Source: Candidatus Latescibacterota bacterium
GTDB lineage: Bacteria; Latescibacterota; UBA2968; UBA8231
Length of the DNA: 56,421 nt
NCBI GenBank assembly: GCA_007571365.1
Contig: RKRN01000070.1
Location: 1 to 56,421, forward strand
Direction of reading: 5' to 3'
Below the pieces are notes generated by a model. The model was not told the DNA's origin and ran no database searches. It saw only the letters and a list, made by a program, of their open reading frames with translations. Position numbers and translations under genes: made by a program. Each line of letters opens with the position of its first letter. Positions within the stretch are counted from its first letter, which is position 1. This document shows, in pieces, positions 25,099 to 35,080 of the stretch.

Positions 25099-27921
25099 AT
25101 GAGGATCTTTCATTTTTTACTTTTAGGCACTCTGGCCCTAGTGTGGGTTGGAGAGAGTAGTGCCTATGTACGGGGGTCGGGACTCTTTCTCTACCGACCG
25201 GGCGAGGGGTATATCACCCATTCCCGGGAACCCTACAAACACTGGCCGCGCTCTTATCTGGTCCGCCCCGAAGATCTCGTCTTCGACGAGTTGGGCAATT
25301 TTGTCGTCGAGGGCATCGAAGTGTTCCGGTTGCGCGAGTCGCGCACCCTTGACCCTGAGCCGGGAAGTGTCATCGACAAGAGTCGGTATTTCAAAGACTA
25401 CCTCAGTCGGCTTTCAGTCTCCTCTGATTCCTACGGAAAATTTAACACTTCTCTGATCGTCGGCGACAATATCCGCACCAAATTTACCTCGCTGACCCTA
25501 GACTTGGCGGCTATGAACGGCATTCGTTGGGACATGAACCTGCCCCAAGCCGATTTTACCCTGATCTCTTCGCGGCTGGACTATCCCATCTTTGACGTGA
25601 ACGCGAACGCCGATAACAAACAACACAACTTTGGTGCGCTCGGCACTCGGCCCCCCTTATTTGCCACCTATCTGCTGGGGTCGCATTTGGAAACCCAAGT
25701 TGGTGCGTTAAATCTGGGACTCGTGTGGGTCAATCAGTATCGCATCAACAGTCTGATGGAATGGGGAGACTGGGATTTCCGGGGAGCGACGCCGGGAAAT
25801 ATCCAGCCAGTTGATTATCTGGTGGTGAAGTTTGCGGATGGGTCGATAGATGATGCCGGAGGGCCCCGAGTATACGATTTTGAGGTCTATATCAACGGCC
25901 AACTACGACCGGAATTGAAGGTGTACCCCGATGCTGTTTCTGCGGCGGGCATTGACGATACCCAGCGCATCGTCGTGACCCGGCATCACCTTGAGGACAT
26001 CGATCCAGCTTTTCCCAATGGCGACAAGGAGTTTCTGCGGGAATTGGGCCGGGAAATACCGCCCTATGTGGAATTCGTCAGCGGCTTGCTACCCGAGAAC
26101 TTTCCAGGAGAAAAGGGTTATCTAGAAACACACGGCAAAGAGTTTCTTCTTTATTGGGTACCGTTGAGCGGGGAAGATATCGACGACGTGCGGTTCAAAG
26201 TCAAGGTGGGCAACGACTATCGGATTAGCCTGTCCGAGGTCTACGCCAACGATCCCAGTAGGGCGAGGAGGGATCGAAGTCCGCGGGATCGGAACAGAGC
26301 CCTCTACTTCTACGACGTCGCCCACGCTCTAGGCAAGGTACAGGACCTTTCCAATCTGCGGGTAGTGGAGTTCCGGCACGGCCGACAGACGGGGAGAATG
26401 CTGGGCGGAATCCACGCGGATTTTGAAGTAGAGGATCTGTCTGTGCGGGCAGAGTACGATCTCAGCTACGATTTTCGCCAGTTTCCGGTCCCTAAAGGGA
26501 AGCGGAGCGATCGCCGGGGAGAAGCGTATTTCATCAATGCCGTCGTCAACCGGGACGGTGTGGAGTTCGGCGGCGAATTATTCCGCATAGAGCCGGAATA
26601 CGGCACCTACTTGCAGGTTCAAGATCCTAGCTATCAAAGCTTTGTCACCTTACCTTTTGCACCCTTGGACAGCGAGATTGACGGCGGCTTGAAAGGCATT
26701 GATGGGTTCAACCAGAGTTCGCTCAATGGAACCCTGATCTTCGATACGGTGGAGGATAACGACGACAAAGACCGCTTTCCAGACGAGCATTATATCAGGA
26801 GCCGCCGGGATCGGGATGGAATTTTCCCGGGGCTAGATCTCGATCAGGATGGCCGACCGGATACCAACATAAACAACAATGGTATACCCGACTATCTGGA
26901 GCCTTTTCTGCTCTTCGATGTCAACCCCGAAGAATACGATTACGGCGATGATTTGAACAACAACGGAGTCATCGACATCCGGGAGAACAATCCCGATGTA
27001 GACTATCCCTACAATAAGGACCTAGAAGGATTTCACCTATTTGCGTCTTTTTACCCTTGGCGAGGAACGACGCTCAAGGTGGGGCACTATAACACCGAGC
27101 AGATCACCGCCGGGGGCGTGAACGAGGTCTTTTACACCAAGGTGGAACACACTCGCTATCTTCCCTTTTGGGGTACCCTTACCCTGATTGACTTCGCCAA
27201 GAGAGTAAAGGACGACATCCGGGATAACGTATTCCAGTTTCCCCGCAATGCTACCTTTGAATTGCAGGAAGATATCAGCGGTCGGCTGACTGGTACGGGG
27301 TTGACCATTGACCTGATAGAAGACCCCCTGCACATGAAGAACAGTTTCGTCAATACCGCTTATGCCGCCTTGGATTTTGATGGCACCACCCCCCTCAACA
27401 TTCACCTCGATTTCAAGCACGACTTCAACCGCCAATTTGCCCAAGAAGGACGCAAGTCCAACCGCATCGTCAGGCTGACTTCTGTCGTCAAGGGAGCGTA
27501 TCCTTGGGACCTGTCGGGTATGTTGCGGGATGTGAGAATCACCCCACAAGTGAAAGTGATGGGGCAGAAGTTGACTAATGATCGATGGCAGGTGCCGGTG
27601 CTGCACGAGATATTCTTCTATCCCATTCTGCGCCTAGACTGGAATATGACCTCCTTGACGAGCGTTCGTATCGGAGCCCAGGGCTTTCCCTTTCTACAGA
27701 GCCGTTCCCTCGACTTGGTCAATTCGAATAGGGACTTTGCGAGCCAAGACTATGTTTTCATACTCGCTAACACTTTCACGTATCAGGGGTACAGGGTGAA
27801 CTTCAACATGGGCTATCAGATACAGAAGCGGGAATTCAACTCCCCCCGACAGGCCTTGAATAACGTAGATACGTCCATATTCTTTTTCCGGGCTTTGGTC
27901 GGACTCCGTCCGGTCATTTAG
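25099..27921 (+). CDS. Giant envelope paralogue 2
   Basis: A 940-aa protein from the ATG at 25099, 16 nt after paralogue 1. The signal peptide is MRIFHFLLLGTLALVWVGES. It shares the N-terminal block (IVGDNIRTKFTSLTLDLA; ATYLLGSHLETQVGAL) and the D/N-rich domain at about 551-645 (VEDNDDKDRFPDEHY; GIFPGLDLDQDGRPDTN; IPDYLEPFLLFDV; GDDLNNNGVIDIRENN). The C-terminal third is strand-rich with alternating hydrophobics and ends SIFFFRALVGLRPVI, compatible with an outer-membrane barrel. Sequence similarity to paralogues 1 and 3 is moderate, so the triplication is old. The calcium-like motif and PDYLEPF core are the most conserved parts. Function unknown. Confidence 0.8.
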   Translation: MRIFHFLLLGTLALVWVGESSAYVRGSGLFLYRPGEGYITHSREPYKHWPRSYLVRPEDLVFDELGNFVVEGIEVFRLRESRTLDPEPGSVIDKSRYFKDYLSRLSVSSDSYGKFNTSLIVGDNIRTKFTSLTLDLAAMNGIRWDMNLPQADFTLISSRLDYPIFDVNANADNKQHNFGALGTRPPLFATYLLGSHLETQVGALNLGLVWVNQYRINSLMEWGDWDFRGATPGNIQPVDYLVVKFADGSIDDAGGPRVYDFEVYINGQLRPELKVYPDAVSAAGIDDTQRIVVTRHHLEDIDPAFPNGDKEFLRELGREIPPYVEFVSGLLPENFPGEKGYLETHGKEFLLYWVPLSGEDIDDVRFKVKVGNDYRISLSEVYANDPSRARRDRSPRDRNRALYFYDVAHALGKVQDLSNLRVVEFRHGRQTGRMLGGIHADFEVEDLSVRAEYDLSYDFRQFPVPKGKRSDRRGEAYFINAVVNRDGVEFGGELFRIEPEYGTYLQVQDPSYQSFVTLPFAPLDSEIDGGLKGIDGFNQSSLNGTLIFDTVEDNDDKDRFPDEHYIRSRRDRDGIFPGLDLDQDGRPDTNINNNGIPDYLEPFLLFDVNPEEYDYGDDLNNNGVIDIRENNPDVDYPYNKDLEGFHLFASFYPWRGTTLKVGHYNTEQITAGGVNEVFYTKVEHTRYLPFWGTLTLIDFAKRVKDDIRDNVFQFPRNATFELQEDISGRLTGTGLTIDLIEDPLHMKNSFVNTAYAALDFDGTTPLNIHLDFKHDFNRQFAQEGRKSNRIVRLTSVVKGAYPWDLSGMLRDVRITPQVKVMGQKLTNDRWQVPVLHEIFFYPILRLDWNMTSLTSVRIGAQGFPFLQSRSLDLVNSNRDFASQDYVFILANTFTYQGYRVNFNMGYQIQKREFNSPRQALNNVDTSIFFFRALVGLRPVI

Positions 27922-27930
27922 GAAAAGGCC

Positions 27931-30900
27931 GTGTTAAACGACCTGCGCCAAAAATTTTCTAGGCCTTGCGGGATTTTTCGTCGCCAGCCCTTTAGCGGGC
28001 CATTGCTGCTTTTCGCAAACTGGGTCTTACTCGCCGTCCTGAGCTGTGCGAGTTCATCCAGCGGCGAGGAAGACGAGTCTTCCGAGAGTTGGGGGCCGCG
28101 CATGGGCATCGATATTCCGGCGGTGCCGCGGATCCAGCCCGACCGGATGTTTCTGAGGAGAGATTGGGAACCCTACGAGAATTATGCCCACGAAGAAAAG
28201 AGGTACAAAAACTATTCAACCATCCTTTCGCCCTACCGCGATCCCAAGCAGTATTTCTACGGGCCGCTAGGGAATCGCTTAGTCTATGGGATCCCTGGCT
28301 ATGACTGGGTGGAGACCACGGGTCTAGGTCCCCAAAGTCGCGGCTCGTCAATACTGAGAGTGACAGGCGATCTCTACAACTATCCCGGGCGCGAACAGTC
28401 TACCTATCGGCGCTATTTCGAGGATGTGCTGACCGTATCGGAGCAGACCAACAGGTGGTGGGCGGGCTTGACCATTGCTCAGGAGTTGCGGGGGCGCTTC
28501 ACGCCGCTGACTCTGAAAGTCAATGCCTTTCGCGGCTTCAGAGTTGATGTGGGTACAAAACACGACGACCTCTCGGCACTATTCATGAACTGGAACACTG
28601 TGCGGATGGGGGCATTTCACTTTGAGCGGCGGGTCGGCCTGCTGAACTTGGGTTTGACTTACATTAACCAGCACGAGAGCTTCAGCGATTCGTACGGTCA
28701 CACTTTCTCCCGCAAAGGGGTACTGCGCCACGACCAGCCATACCCAGAAATTATCGCCGTCAAATTTTCGGATGATTCACCCAAGGACGATCGGGGTGGT
28801 CCTTACATCGTCGAGTTGAACATCTTGGTCAACGGAATCCTCCGCAAAGACATCGTCCCAGATATTGTCGAGCACATTGACGGCATCACCGAGTCCTCAG
28901 TGGGCCGATTCGGTGCACAGGGGTTGGTACGCAACGCCTATGCCGAGTTGTCGGCGGCCTTTACTTCCTCGGTCCCGACACAGCCCACCTATATGCAGTA
29001 CCGCATCAATGAAGCACCGCTCTACATGGACTACCTCTTCTTTAAGGATCTAAGATTGAATGATCCGGTAGATCCCGAACGCCAGTTTACGACGTACGTG
29101 TGGCGGGGTGTAGAATTTCCCATTGAGGAGCCGTGGCACCTAGCGGTGAATCTGCAGCCGGAAGCATCGACGAGCAGAAACTACTACCGCGATAACGCCG
29201 ATGCGATCTTGGGGGAGCGATTTACTGAAGATGAAGTGCGTGCCATCCTGATTCGCAACAACGCTCTCAACAACATCTATAGACCTCTGGAACAGTCTTT
29301 CCGGTGGCGCACCGACGAAACAGGTCCTATAGAGGTTGCTGGCGACGACTTCGTGGTCTATTACTTCAACTTGGCAGGAGCGGGCTACGTTCAATCCGTT
29401 TCCTTTGAAGCCGTGGTCGCCAATGATTACAAAATTGAGGTGGGAACTGTGGCTAGGAATAGAAGGGTGGATCTCGATGACCCGTACGCGCCGATTGAAA
29501 GCCCCTATACACAGCGCTATGGCCAGCCCACGCTCTTTCGCGTAGTGGAGCGCGCTGCGGGAAATGTCCAAGACCGGTCGAACATGAAGCGCATTTCATT
29601 CGACATCGGTACGCAGACCGGGATGGAGATCTTGGGAGCCAATTTCAGTACCAATATTTTCGGGCTGAAGATCGACGGGGAGTACGCGAGGAGCCTGCAC
29701 TACTTTCAGTATCCCGACGGTGTAGTTGGACCCAACCCCAGCACGGCTGTGCGCTTCGGCAAGCGCTTTAAACAGCAAGGTGAGGCGTATTATCTGGTGG
29801 TGCGCAAGGAACACGAGCACTTCGACTGGGGAGGCGAATTATTTCACATGGGACCGAACTACAGCACGGAACTCGTAGTATTGGGTACGCCGGCTGTACC
29901 GCACTTCAACAATACCGTGCGCTTGATGATGGTGGACGACAATGACGACAATGATCGCTTTCCCGACTCGTGGTTTCAGCAATACATCGCTGGCTTTGTC
30001 AACGAAGGCGTGGATGCGGATGGTATTTTCCCCGGCAAGGACGAGGATGGAGATGGGCGACCAGACACAAATAAAAATGGGAATAGGCTGCCGGACTATC
30101 TGGAACCCTTCCTGATGTACGATGTGGAATCCGACGACTATATCTACGATTTGGATCTGAACAACAACGACAGACCGGATGGCCGGGAGGACGATCCCGA
30201 ACCCGACTACCCCTATCCCGAGGATCTGGAGGGCCACCATCTGTTCGGGAAGTACCGGCTGCAGCGGGACCTGAGCTTCTTGCTAGGGCACCTCAATGCT
30301 CACCAGCAGGATGGGGCGGGTAAAAATTTGATGAATTATGGTCGCCTCATCTGGAAGGCAAAGCAGCCTCAACTAGGTAGGTTGATGGTGGAGAATACGC
30401 TGAAGCGGGTTTGGGATACGGTGCCGGATCGCGTCTTGATCTCCTCGGATTTCGGTAGGAGTCCCTTCGGCAAGACGCATCTGGCCGGATTTGGCTACCA
30501 ACAACAGTTCGACCTGATATTAATAGAGGATAATCTGAACTACAAGAATAGCTGGGCCAATAGATTCTACCTGGAGACGCTTTTGAGTCCGCTCAAAGAC
30601 CTAAGAATGTATCACAATTTCCGCTACGAATTCAACTGGCAGCAACGGGGCCCTTTGGCTGACGGAACCCATCAGCGCAAGAATGCGATTCGCACTATGA
30701 GTTCAGTTCATCGCGTCGATTATACCTGGCGGAGGCACCAGAGTAAATTGGAGATCATCCCGGCGCTGAAACTACTTTTCCTCAAGCGGACCCAAGATAT
30801 CATCGACATACCCTTGGCCGATGAGACCACGGTCATTCCGTTGCTCAAAGCCAATTACTATGTGACGCCCCGCACTACCTTTCGCCTCGGTGCCCAAGGT

Positions 30901-31134
30901 TTTCCCTTCTGGAACTATAGCGTCAAGGACCATGGCAACAGTTGGAACAGTTTTGAGCAGAATGTGTACGTCCTCATGATGACCAATCGTTCCGACTATT
31001 TCGGCTATGAGCTTGTGGCCAATGCTGGTGTGACTTTCGATCGCCGAACGTACGACGACTCCTTCCGCGGTGCCGACAATACCGACATCCTAGCGGTCTT
31101 TATACAAATCGTGGCAGGAGCGCCGAGATATTGA
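27931..31134 (+). CDS. Giant envelope paralogue 3, possible lipoprotein
   Basis: The largest of the three, 1067 aa from a GTG at 27931, 9 nt after paralogue 2. The signal segment LLLFANWVLLAVLSCASSSS has a plausible lipobox with Cys39, followed by a Ser/Glu-rich linker, so this copy may be lipid-anchored. It keeps the shared N-terminal block (ELRGRFTPLTLKVNAFRG; GLLNLGLTYINQHE), but with an insertion of about 100 residues (roughly 340-450). The D/N-rich domain lies at about 668-767 (VDDNDDNDRFPDSW; GIFPGKDEDGDGRPDTN; LPDYLEPFLMYDV; DLDLNNNDRPDGREDD). The C-terminal part is strand-rich and ends DILAVFIQIVAGAPRY. It may be the structural partner of the other two. Confidence 0.8.
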   Translation: MLNDLRQKFSRPCGIFRRQPFSGPLLLFANWVLLAVLSCASSSSGEEDESSESWGPRMGIDIPAVPRIQPDRMFLRRDWEPYENYAHEEKRYKNYSTILSPYRDPKQYFYGPLGNRLVYGIPGYDWVETTGLGPQSRGSSILRVTGDLYNYPGREQSTYRRYFEDVLTVSEQTNRWWAGLTIAQELRGRFTPLTLKVNAFRGFRVDVGTKHDDLSALFMNWNTVRMGAFHFERRVGLLNLGLTYINQHESFSDSYGHTFSRKGVLRHDQPYPEIIAVKFSDDSPKDDRGGPYIVELNILVNGILRKDIVPDIVEHIDGITESSVGRFGAQGLVRNAYAELSAAFTSSVPTQPTYMQYRINEAPLYMDYLFFKDLRLNDPVDPERQFTTYVWRGVEFPIEEPWHLAVNLQPEASTSRNYYRDNADAILGERFTEDEVRAILIRNNALNNIYRPLEQSFRWRTDETGPIEVAGDDFVVYYFNLAGAGYVQSVSFEAVVANDYKIEVGTVARNRRVDLDDPYAPIESPYTQRYGQPTLFRVVERAAGNVQDRSNMKRISFDIGTQTGMEILGANFSTNIFGLKIDGEYARSLHYFQYPDGVVGPNPSTAVRFGKRFKQQGEAYYLVVRKEHEHFDWGGELFHMGPNYSTELVVLGTPAVPHFNNTVRLMMVDDNDDNDRFPDSWFQQYIAGFVNEGVDADGIFPGKDEDGDGRPDTNKNGNRLPDYLEPFLMYDVESDDYIYDLDLNNNDRPDGREDDPEPDYPYPEDLEGHHLFGKYRLQRDLSFLLGHLNAHQQDGAGKNLMNYGRLIWKAKQPQLGRLMVENTLKRVWDTVPDRVLISSDFGRSPFGKTHLAGFGYQQQFDLILIEDNLNYKNSWANRFYLETLLSPLKDLRMYHNFRYEFNWQQRGPLADGTHQRKNAIRTMSSVHRVDYTWRRHQSKLEIIPALKLLFLKRTQDIIDIPLADETTVIPLLKANYYVTPRTTFRLGAQGFPFWNYSVKDHGNSWNSFEQNVYVLMMTNRSDYFGYELVANAGVTFDRRTYDDSFRGADNTDILAVFIQIVAGAPRY

Positions 31135-31178
31135 AGGACAGGCGTATTCGCAAGCGAATCCAACAAAAGGTAACTGCG

Positions 31179-31721
31179 ATGAAACATTTTATTTTATTAA
31201 TAACACTTCTCAGCTTGGTACTTCCTTGCTGGGTACAAAGCGCAGACAATGTCTTTGCTACTAGACATATCGCCACTAAAAAGAAGGCCGTTGTCCTGTC
31301 AGCTCTCTTCCCAGGGCTAGGTCAGCTCTCCACCGACCAGAAGATAAAGGGAACGCTCATGTTGGTCGGCGAGATTAGCACTCTGGCCGTAATGCTAATA
31401 GCAAACGAGAACTATAATACGCGCCGCGACAATTTCCACCGGCTAAAAGGCGAATACGCAGTGATGGCGGCTGGGAACAGCCGCTACGATCTCGCCCAGC
31501 AAAAGTGGGACGAGTTGCATAAGACCAATGCTGTGTTAGACGACCTGCATCTGACGCGCAGAATTTCTGGTGCAGTAGCTGTGGGGGTGTATATTTACAG
31601 CCTGGCCGATATGCTCTTATATAATTCTCCCAAAGTATCCGCTGCGCCCCGATGGAACTTGAGGGCTGTGCCGGGGATGGGAGATGGGCCGCCCAAGTTG
31701 GTGCTGATGGGAAGTTTCTGA
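31179..31721 (+). CDS. DUF5683-like membrane protein
   Basis: A 180-aa protein from the ATG at 31179. An earlier start at 31131 would overlap paralogue 3. The N-terminus MKHFILLITLLSLVLPCWVQ is a signal peptide or anchor. The core KKAVVLSALFPGLGQLSTDQ followed by IKGTLMLVGEISTLAVMLI is the hallmark of DUF5683, a small envelope protein family common in Bacteroidetes and relatives, with a glycine-rich hairpin and one or two helices. A second hydrophobic stretch (ISGAVAVGVYIYSLADMLLY) follows a helical spacer. The position directly after the giant paralogues suggests a membrane-associated accessory. The role of DUF5683 is not established. Confidence 0.75.
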   Translation: MKHFILLITLLSLVLPCWVQSADNVFATRHIATKKKAVVLSALFPGLGQLSTDQKIKGTLMLVGEISTLAVMLIANENYNTRRDNFHRLKGEYAVMAAGNSRYDLAQQKWDELHKTNAVLDDLHLTRRISGAVAVGVYIYSLADMLLYNSPKVSAAPRWNLRAVPGMGDGPPKLVLMGSF

Positions 31722-31743
31722 ACCTTTTAGAGGGAGTTCGTCA

Positions 31744-32124
31744 ATGGGTAGAGCCTTATGGCTGCTTTTTTGTCTGCTGCCGATCTTCAGCATCTCGCAC
31801 TGCAGCAAGGATCATAGCTTGCCCCCCAAGTTTCACGAGAGTCGGGTTGGGATTCCCCAAAATTTAGAATCATTCTTTGAAGGGGACGAGGTGATTCTAG
31901 GGTGGAGTATGAGCGACACTGCGGCCGTCTTTTACTATATAGTCACGGTAACTGAAGGCACATCGGGAGTGGAGCGTCAATACACTACTCCCGGGGCTGG
32001 GCAGTCCTATACTGTTGAATTCGCTTGGATTGATTCTTTCTATACCTTCCAGGTTCAGGCCGTGGATAACACCAACTTCGCCGGGCAGAAGTCGAATGTG
32101 GATACCGTGTTTATTACGCAGTAA
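31744..32124 (+). CDS. Small lipoprotein with Fn3-like domain
   Basis: A 126-aa protein. A good ribosome binding site (GAGGGAG) sits a few bases before the ATG at 31744. The signal peptide ends in ISHC, so Cys20 is the probable lipidated residue. The mature part is one fibronectin type III-like sandwich: VILGWSMSDTAAVFYYIVTV, then YTVEFAWIDSFYTFQVQAVD, ending NVDTVFITQ. It would sit on a membrane face as a small adaptor. It is 22 nt after the DUF5683 gene, in the same train. Confidence 0.75.
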   Translation: MGRALWLLFCLLPIFSISHCSKDHSLPPKFHESRVGIPQNLESFFEGDEVILGWSMSDTAAVFYYIVTVTEGTSGVERQYTTPGAGQSYTVEFAWIDSFYTFQVQAVDNTNFAGQKSNVDTVFITQ

Positions 32125-32200
32125 TAACGCGATGCTAGAGCATGAATATATAGGCTTTAACGGCTGACGCACTCCTACTTAGAGCGCGAAGGTACTGCCG

Positions 32201-33481
32201 GTGTCGGAATTCACTTCGGACCGAATACAAGTGCAAAAATCTACTCCAGATCGTTTTAGAGCTCCGTCGGATGCGATCGCTCTGCGGAGGCTCTATAGAG
32301 ATAACCGCCGGATATCCTACGCTGCCTACGCTCTAGCACTGCTCGTAATGGCCTCGGCCTTCGCCTACCTAGTGGGGACAAAAGAAGAAAAACCCGTGCC
32401 CAAGCCCCTGGCAACGGAGTTCATAATTCGCAAGCCGATGGCCAAGAAGCCCTTCCGCATGAGAAAGACCTTGGTGCAAAAGAGGATAATGACCCGCAAG
32501 CTAACTGCCTCGAAGCCGAAACTGGCCCGGACGCCCCCGCGTCCGGCGCGGAGGATAGATGTATTGGGAAATGTAGCTGTCTTTGATCGCGGAATTGATG
32601 CCGGAACGAGCGTGGGGACCGGTACTATCACGCCGCAGATGCCTTCGGTACAGATCAAGAGTTCAAAGGATCCAGAGAAGCGAATCAGTATGCAGGAGGA
32701 GTTTCTGGATCTAAACGCGCTCGATACGGGTAAGTACCGGGGCATGGTAATCCAAGACCCGAATGACCGGAGAAACATCAAGGGCTTCGTCTACTTGGCA
32801 CTGGCTTGGGCCAACGATCTCCAACCCGACGCTCCCCGCTCGGTTACTAGGCTTGCAGATGGCATCAACTCTTATACCGGTATTCAGGCCAAGGTCGCAG
32901 ACCACATGTTCTTGGATTCTCCCGAATTGTTCAAGACGCCTTTTGTATATATCACGGACAAAGATGGTTTTGAACTGACGGACAAAGAAATCGAGAATCT
33001 GGGATGGTACATGAGGAATGGAGGCTTTGTTTTTGCCGACAATGACCGGCCGGACCTAAACTTTGGACCCGCGGAAGCTTCACTAAGAAAGATGTTCAGC
33101 TTGGCTTTGGGCAAAGATGGTAAGCTGCAGCGCATTTCCAACAGTCATCCGATTTACCACAGTTATTTCGACCTAGATGGTCCTCCGGTCGGCGGAGAAT
33201 ACCTGAGTGTCAGGGGTAATCCCGACATTTTCTACTACAACTCAGCCGAGCAGACAGATGTTTACTATCAGCCCGATCAGGCGCAGTTCCTCGAGGGAGT
33301 TTTTCTGCAGGGACGCTTGGTGGCGGTTTACTCGGATATGGGCTATGGGAGCATCTGGCAGGATGAATTCGAGAATGAGCCTCAGCTAAGAATGGGAGTC
33401 AATCTAGTGGTTTTCGCCCTCACCCAAGAGGGCTCTATCGCGCAGCAGCAGATTGATTTCTACACTGAACTCACCGAGTAA
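32201..33481 (+). CDS. TonB-like N-terminus fused to DUF4159
   Basis: A 426-aa protein from a GTG at 32201. A short cytoplasmic segment and one transmembrane helix (ISYAAYALALLVMASAFAYL, about 38-57) are followed by a linker with KEEKPVPKP and a highly basic region (about 75-115). This is the layout of TonB-type energy transducers. The C-terminal half is DUF4159-like, with VYLALAWANDLQPDAP, ITDKDGFELTDKEIENLGWY, FADNDRPD and a late YSDMGYGSIW. DUF4159 proteins often lie near gliding or exporter genes. Here no ExbB or ExbD is seen. The protein could link the inner membrane to the envelope complex. The fusion is my reading of the sequence. Confidence 0.72.
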   Translation: MSEFTSDRIQVQKSTPDRFRAPSDAIALRRLYRDNRRISYAAYALALLVMASAFAYLVGTKEEKPVPKPLATEFIIRKPMAKKPFRMRKTLVQKRIMTRKLTASKPKLARTPPRPARRIDVLGNVAVFDRGIDAGTSVGTGTITPQMPSVQIKSSKDPEKRISMQEEFLDLNALDTGKYRGMVIQDPNDRRNIKGFVYLALAWANDLQPDAPRSVTRLADGINSYTGIQAKVADHMFLDSPELFKTPFVYITDKDGFELTDKEIENLGWYMRNGGFVFADNDRPDLNFGPAEASLRKMFSLALGKDGKLQRISNSHPIYHSYFDLDGPPVGGEYLSVRGNPDIFYYNSAEQTDVYYQPDQAQFLEGVFLQGRLVAVYSDMGYGSIWQDEFENEPQLRMGVNLVVFALTQEGSIAQQQIDFYTELTE

Positions 33482-33502
33482 ATTTCTTCTTAAAGCCTAC
33501 CT

Positions 33503-35059
33503 TTGCTGTGTAAGCCGGATTCTCGGTTGAAAGGCTTGGAAAAGGCAAAAGGGGCGAGTATTGTGCTGACTACCAGCGATTGCGCTGTCATCGCCATCTA
33601 TGTCGTTGTGCTGACTTGGATGGGTCTAGTGGCGCGGAAGAAGGCGGCCAATGTCGACGAGTACTTTGCTGCCGGACATCTCCTGCCTTGGTGGATGGCG
33701 GCGATATCGCACCACGTTTCAGGCTACAGTGCTGTACTCTTTGTCGGCTTTGCCGGCCGTGCTAGCAGTGCCGGGTTCAGCATGTGGACCCTGTTTTCAC
33801 TCTCGTGTTTTATCGCCATGATGATCGCCGCCCTAGCTTGGGCACCAAGATGGTCCCGCCTCAAAGTTTTAACCCCGGTAGAATACTTGGAGACGCGCTA
33901 CGGCAACTCTGTGCGGCTCTTGGTAGCACTAGCAGGGATTGGCGTCAAATTCGTCGATCTAGGAATTAAGCTCTACGCCATCTCGATCGTGGTCCAAGTT
34001 TGTACCGGTTGGGATTTGCTGCCCATTATCGCCGTGGGCGGTCTAGTCACCATTGTGTATGTTTTGATCGGCGGTTTGTGGGCTACGGTACTAACCGATG
34101 TGATGCAGTTTTTCATTCAGTTCGTCCTCAGCGTTCTCATTGTGGTCGTAGTACTCCAATACGTCGGTGGGTGGGATTCGATGTGGGCGCAATTGCCGGC
34201 CGAGCGTGCGATGCTATTCAATACAGAGGCGGGTATTGGGTTTGATTTCTGGCTGGTTCTATTGATTGTCACGATTCTCAGCTACAGCGGCGGTACTTGG
34301 GGCCTAGCACAGCGCTTCATCTCAGTGGGACAATCGAAGGACACACAGAAGGCGGCCTTGCTTTCTGGTTTTTTATACCTCCTTTATCCGGTTGTGATCT
34401 TCGTGCCAGCTTGGGCAGCACCGCTGATGATGCCCGAGTATTTCGACCCCAGTTCATTGTTGCCGCGAGAGGGGTTCGACCCAGACCAGACCTATGTCCT
34501 CTTAGCTCGTCAGGTGCTGACTGATCTAGCTCCAGGGCTGATTGGGTTACTCATTTGTTCGATGTTCGCGGCGACGATGTCCATGATCGACAGCGATATC
34601 AATTCACTGGCTGCGGTCTTCACCAAAGATATCTACCAGCGCAACTTCAACCGCCAGGCGAGCGGTCGAATACTCTTCAGGACCGGGATGATCGCCACGG
34701 TTGCCTTTGGGATGGCGGTGCTGATCACGGCTATCTGGATCGCCGAAAGCGAGGGGATAGGCAAGGTCTTTGAAAAGACCATCAAAATGTTCAGTGCCGT
34801 TCTACCCCCAGTGGCCATCCCGCTCATGTTCGGTCTAATCTGGAAACGGACCACAGCCCGAGGTGCCATTCTCTCCCTGATCGGCGGTCTGCTGACCTAC
34901 GCTCTCTTCAACTGGCTCTATCCCGATAATTTTACCCTCAATATGGGTGCCGAGTTGGGCGTCAGCTTCCTGATCTACTTTGCGGAAGGATTCGCGAGCA
35001 AGCGCTCAGCGGAGAAAGAACGAGAAGTCTCAGCACTCTTTGAGCGGCTGAAGGGCTGA
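33503..35059 (+). CDS. Sodium:solute symporter family protein (SSS)
   Basis: A 518-aa polytopic protein with about 13 membrane helices. Family marks are the opening helix VIAIYVVVLTWMGLVARKKA followed by DEYFAAGHLLPWWMAAISHH and SGYSAVLFVGFAG, and the central GGLWATVLTDVMQFFIQFVL with the conserved DxxQ. The later segment FAATMSMIDSDINSLAAVFT carries the expected Ser/Thr sites for sodium binding. The open frame starts at a TTG at 33503; a GTG at 33563 is a likely alternative closer to helix 1. It is the last gene of train 1 and converges with the transglutaminase-like gene. The transported solute is unknown. Confidence 0.9.
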   Translation: MLCKPDSRLKGLEKAKGASIVLTTSDCAVIAIYVVVLTWMGLVARKKAANVDEYFAAGHLLPWWMAAISHHVSGYSAVLFVGFAGRASSAGFSMWTLFSLSCFIAMMIAALAWAPRWSRLKVLTPVEYLETRYGNSVRLLVALAGIGVKFVDLGIKLYAISIVVQVCTGWDLLPIIAVGGLVTIVYVLIGGLWATVLTDVMQFFIQFVLSVLIVVVVLQYVGGWDSMWAQLPAERAMLFNTEAGIGFDFWLVLLIVTILSYSGGTWGLAQRFISVGQSKDTQKAALLSGFLYLLYPVVIFVPAWAAPLMMPEYFDPSSLLPREGFDPDQTYVLLARQVLTDLAPGLIGLLICSMFAATMSMIDSDINSLAAVFTKDIYQRNFNRQASGRILFRTGMIATVAFGMAVLITAIWIAESEGIGKVFEKTIKMFSAVLPPVAIPLMFGLIWKRTTARGAILSLIGGLLTYALFNWLYPDNFTLNMGAELGVSFLIYFAEGFASKRSAEKEREVSALFERLKG

Positions 35060-35080
35060 TTGCTTGTATTGACCCACGTT

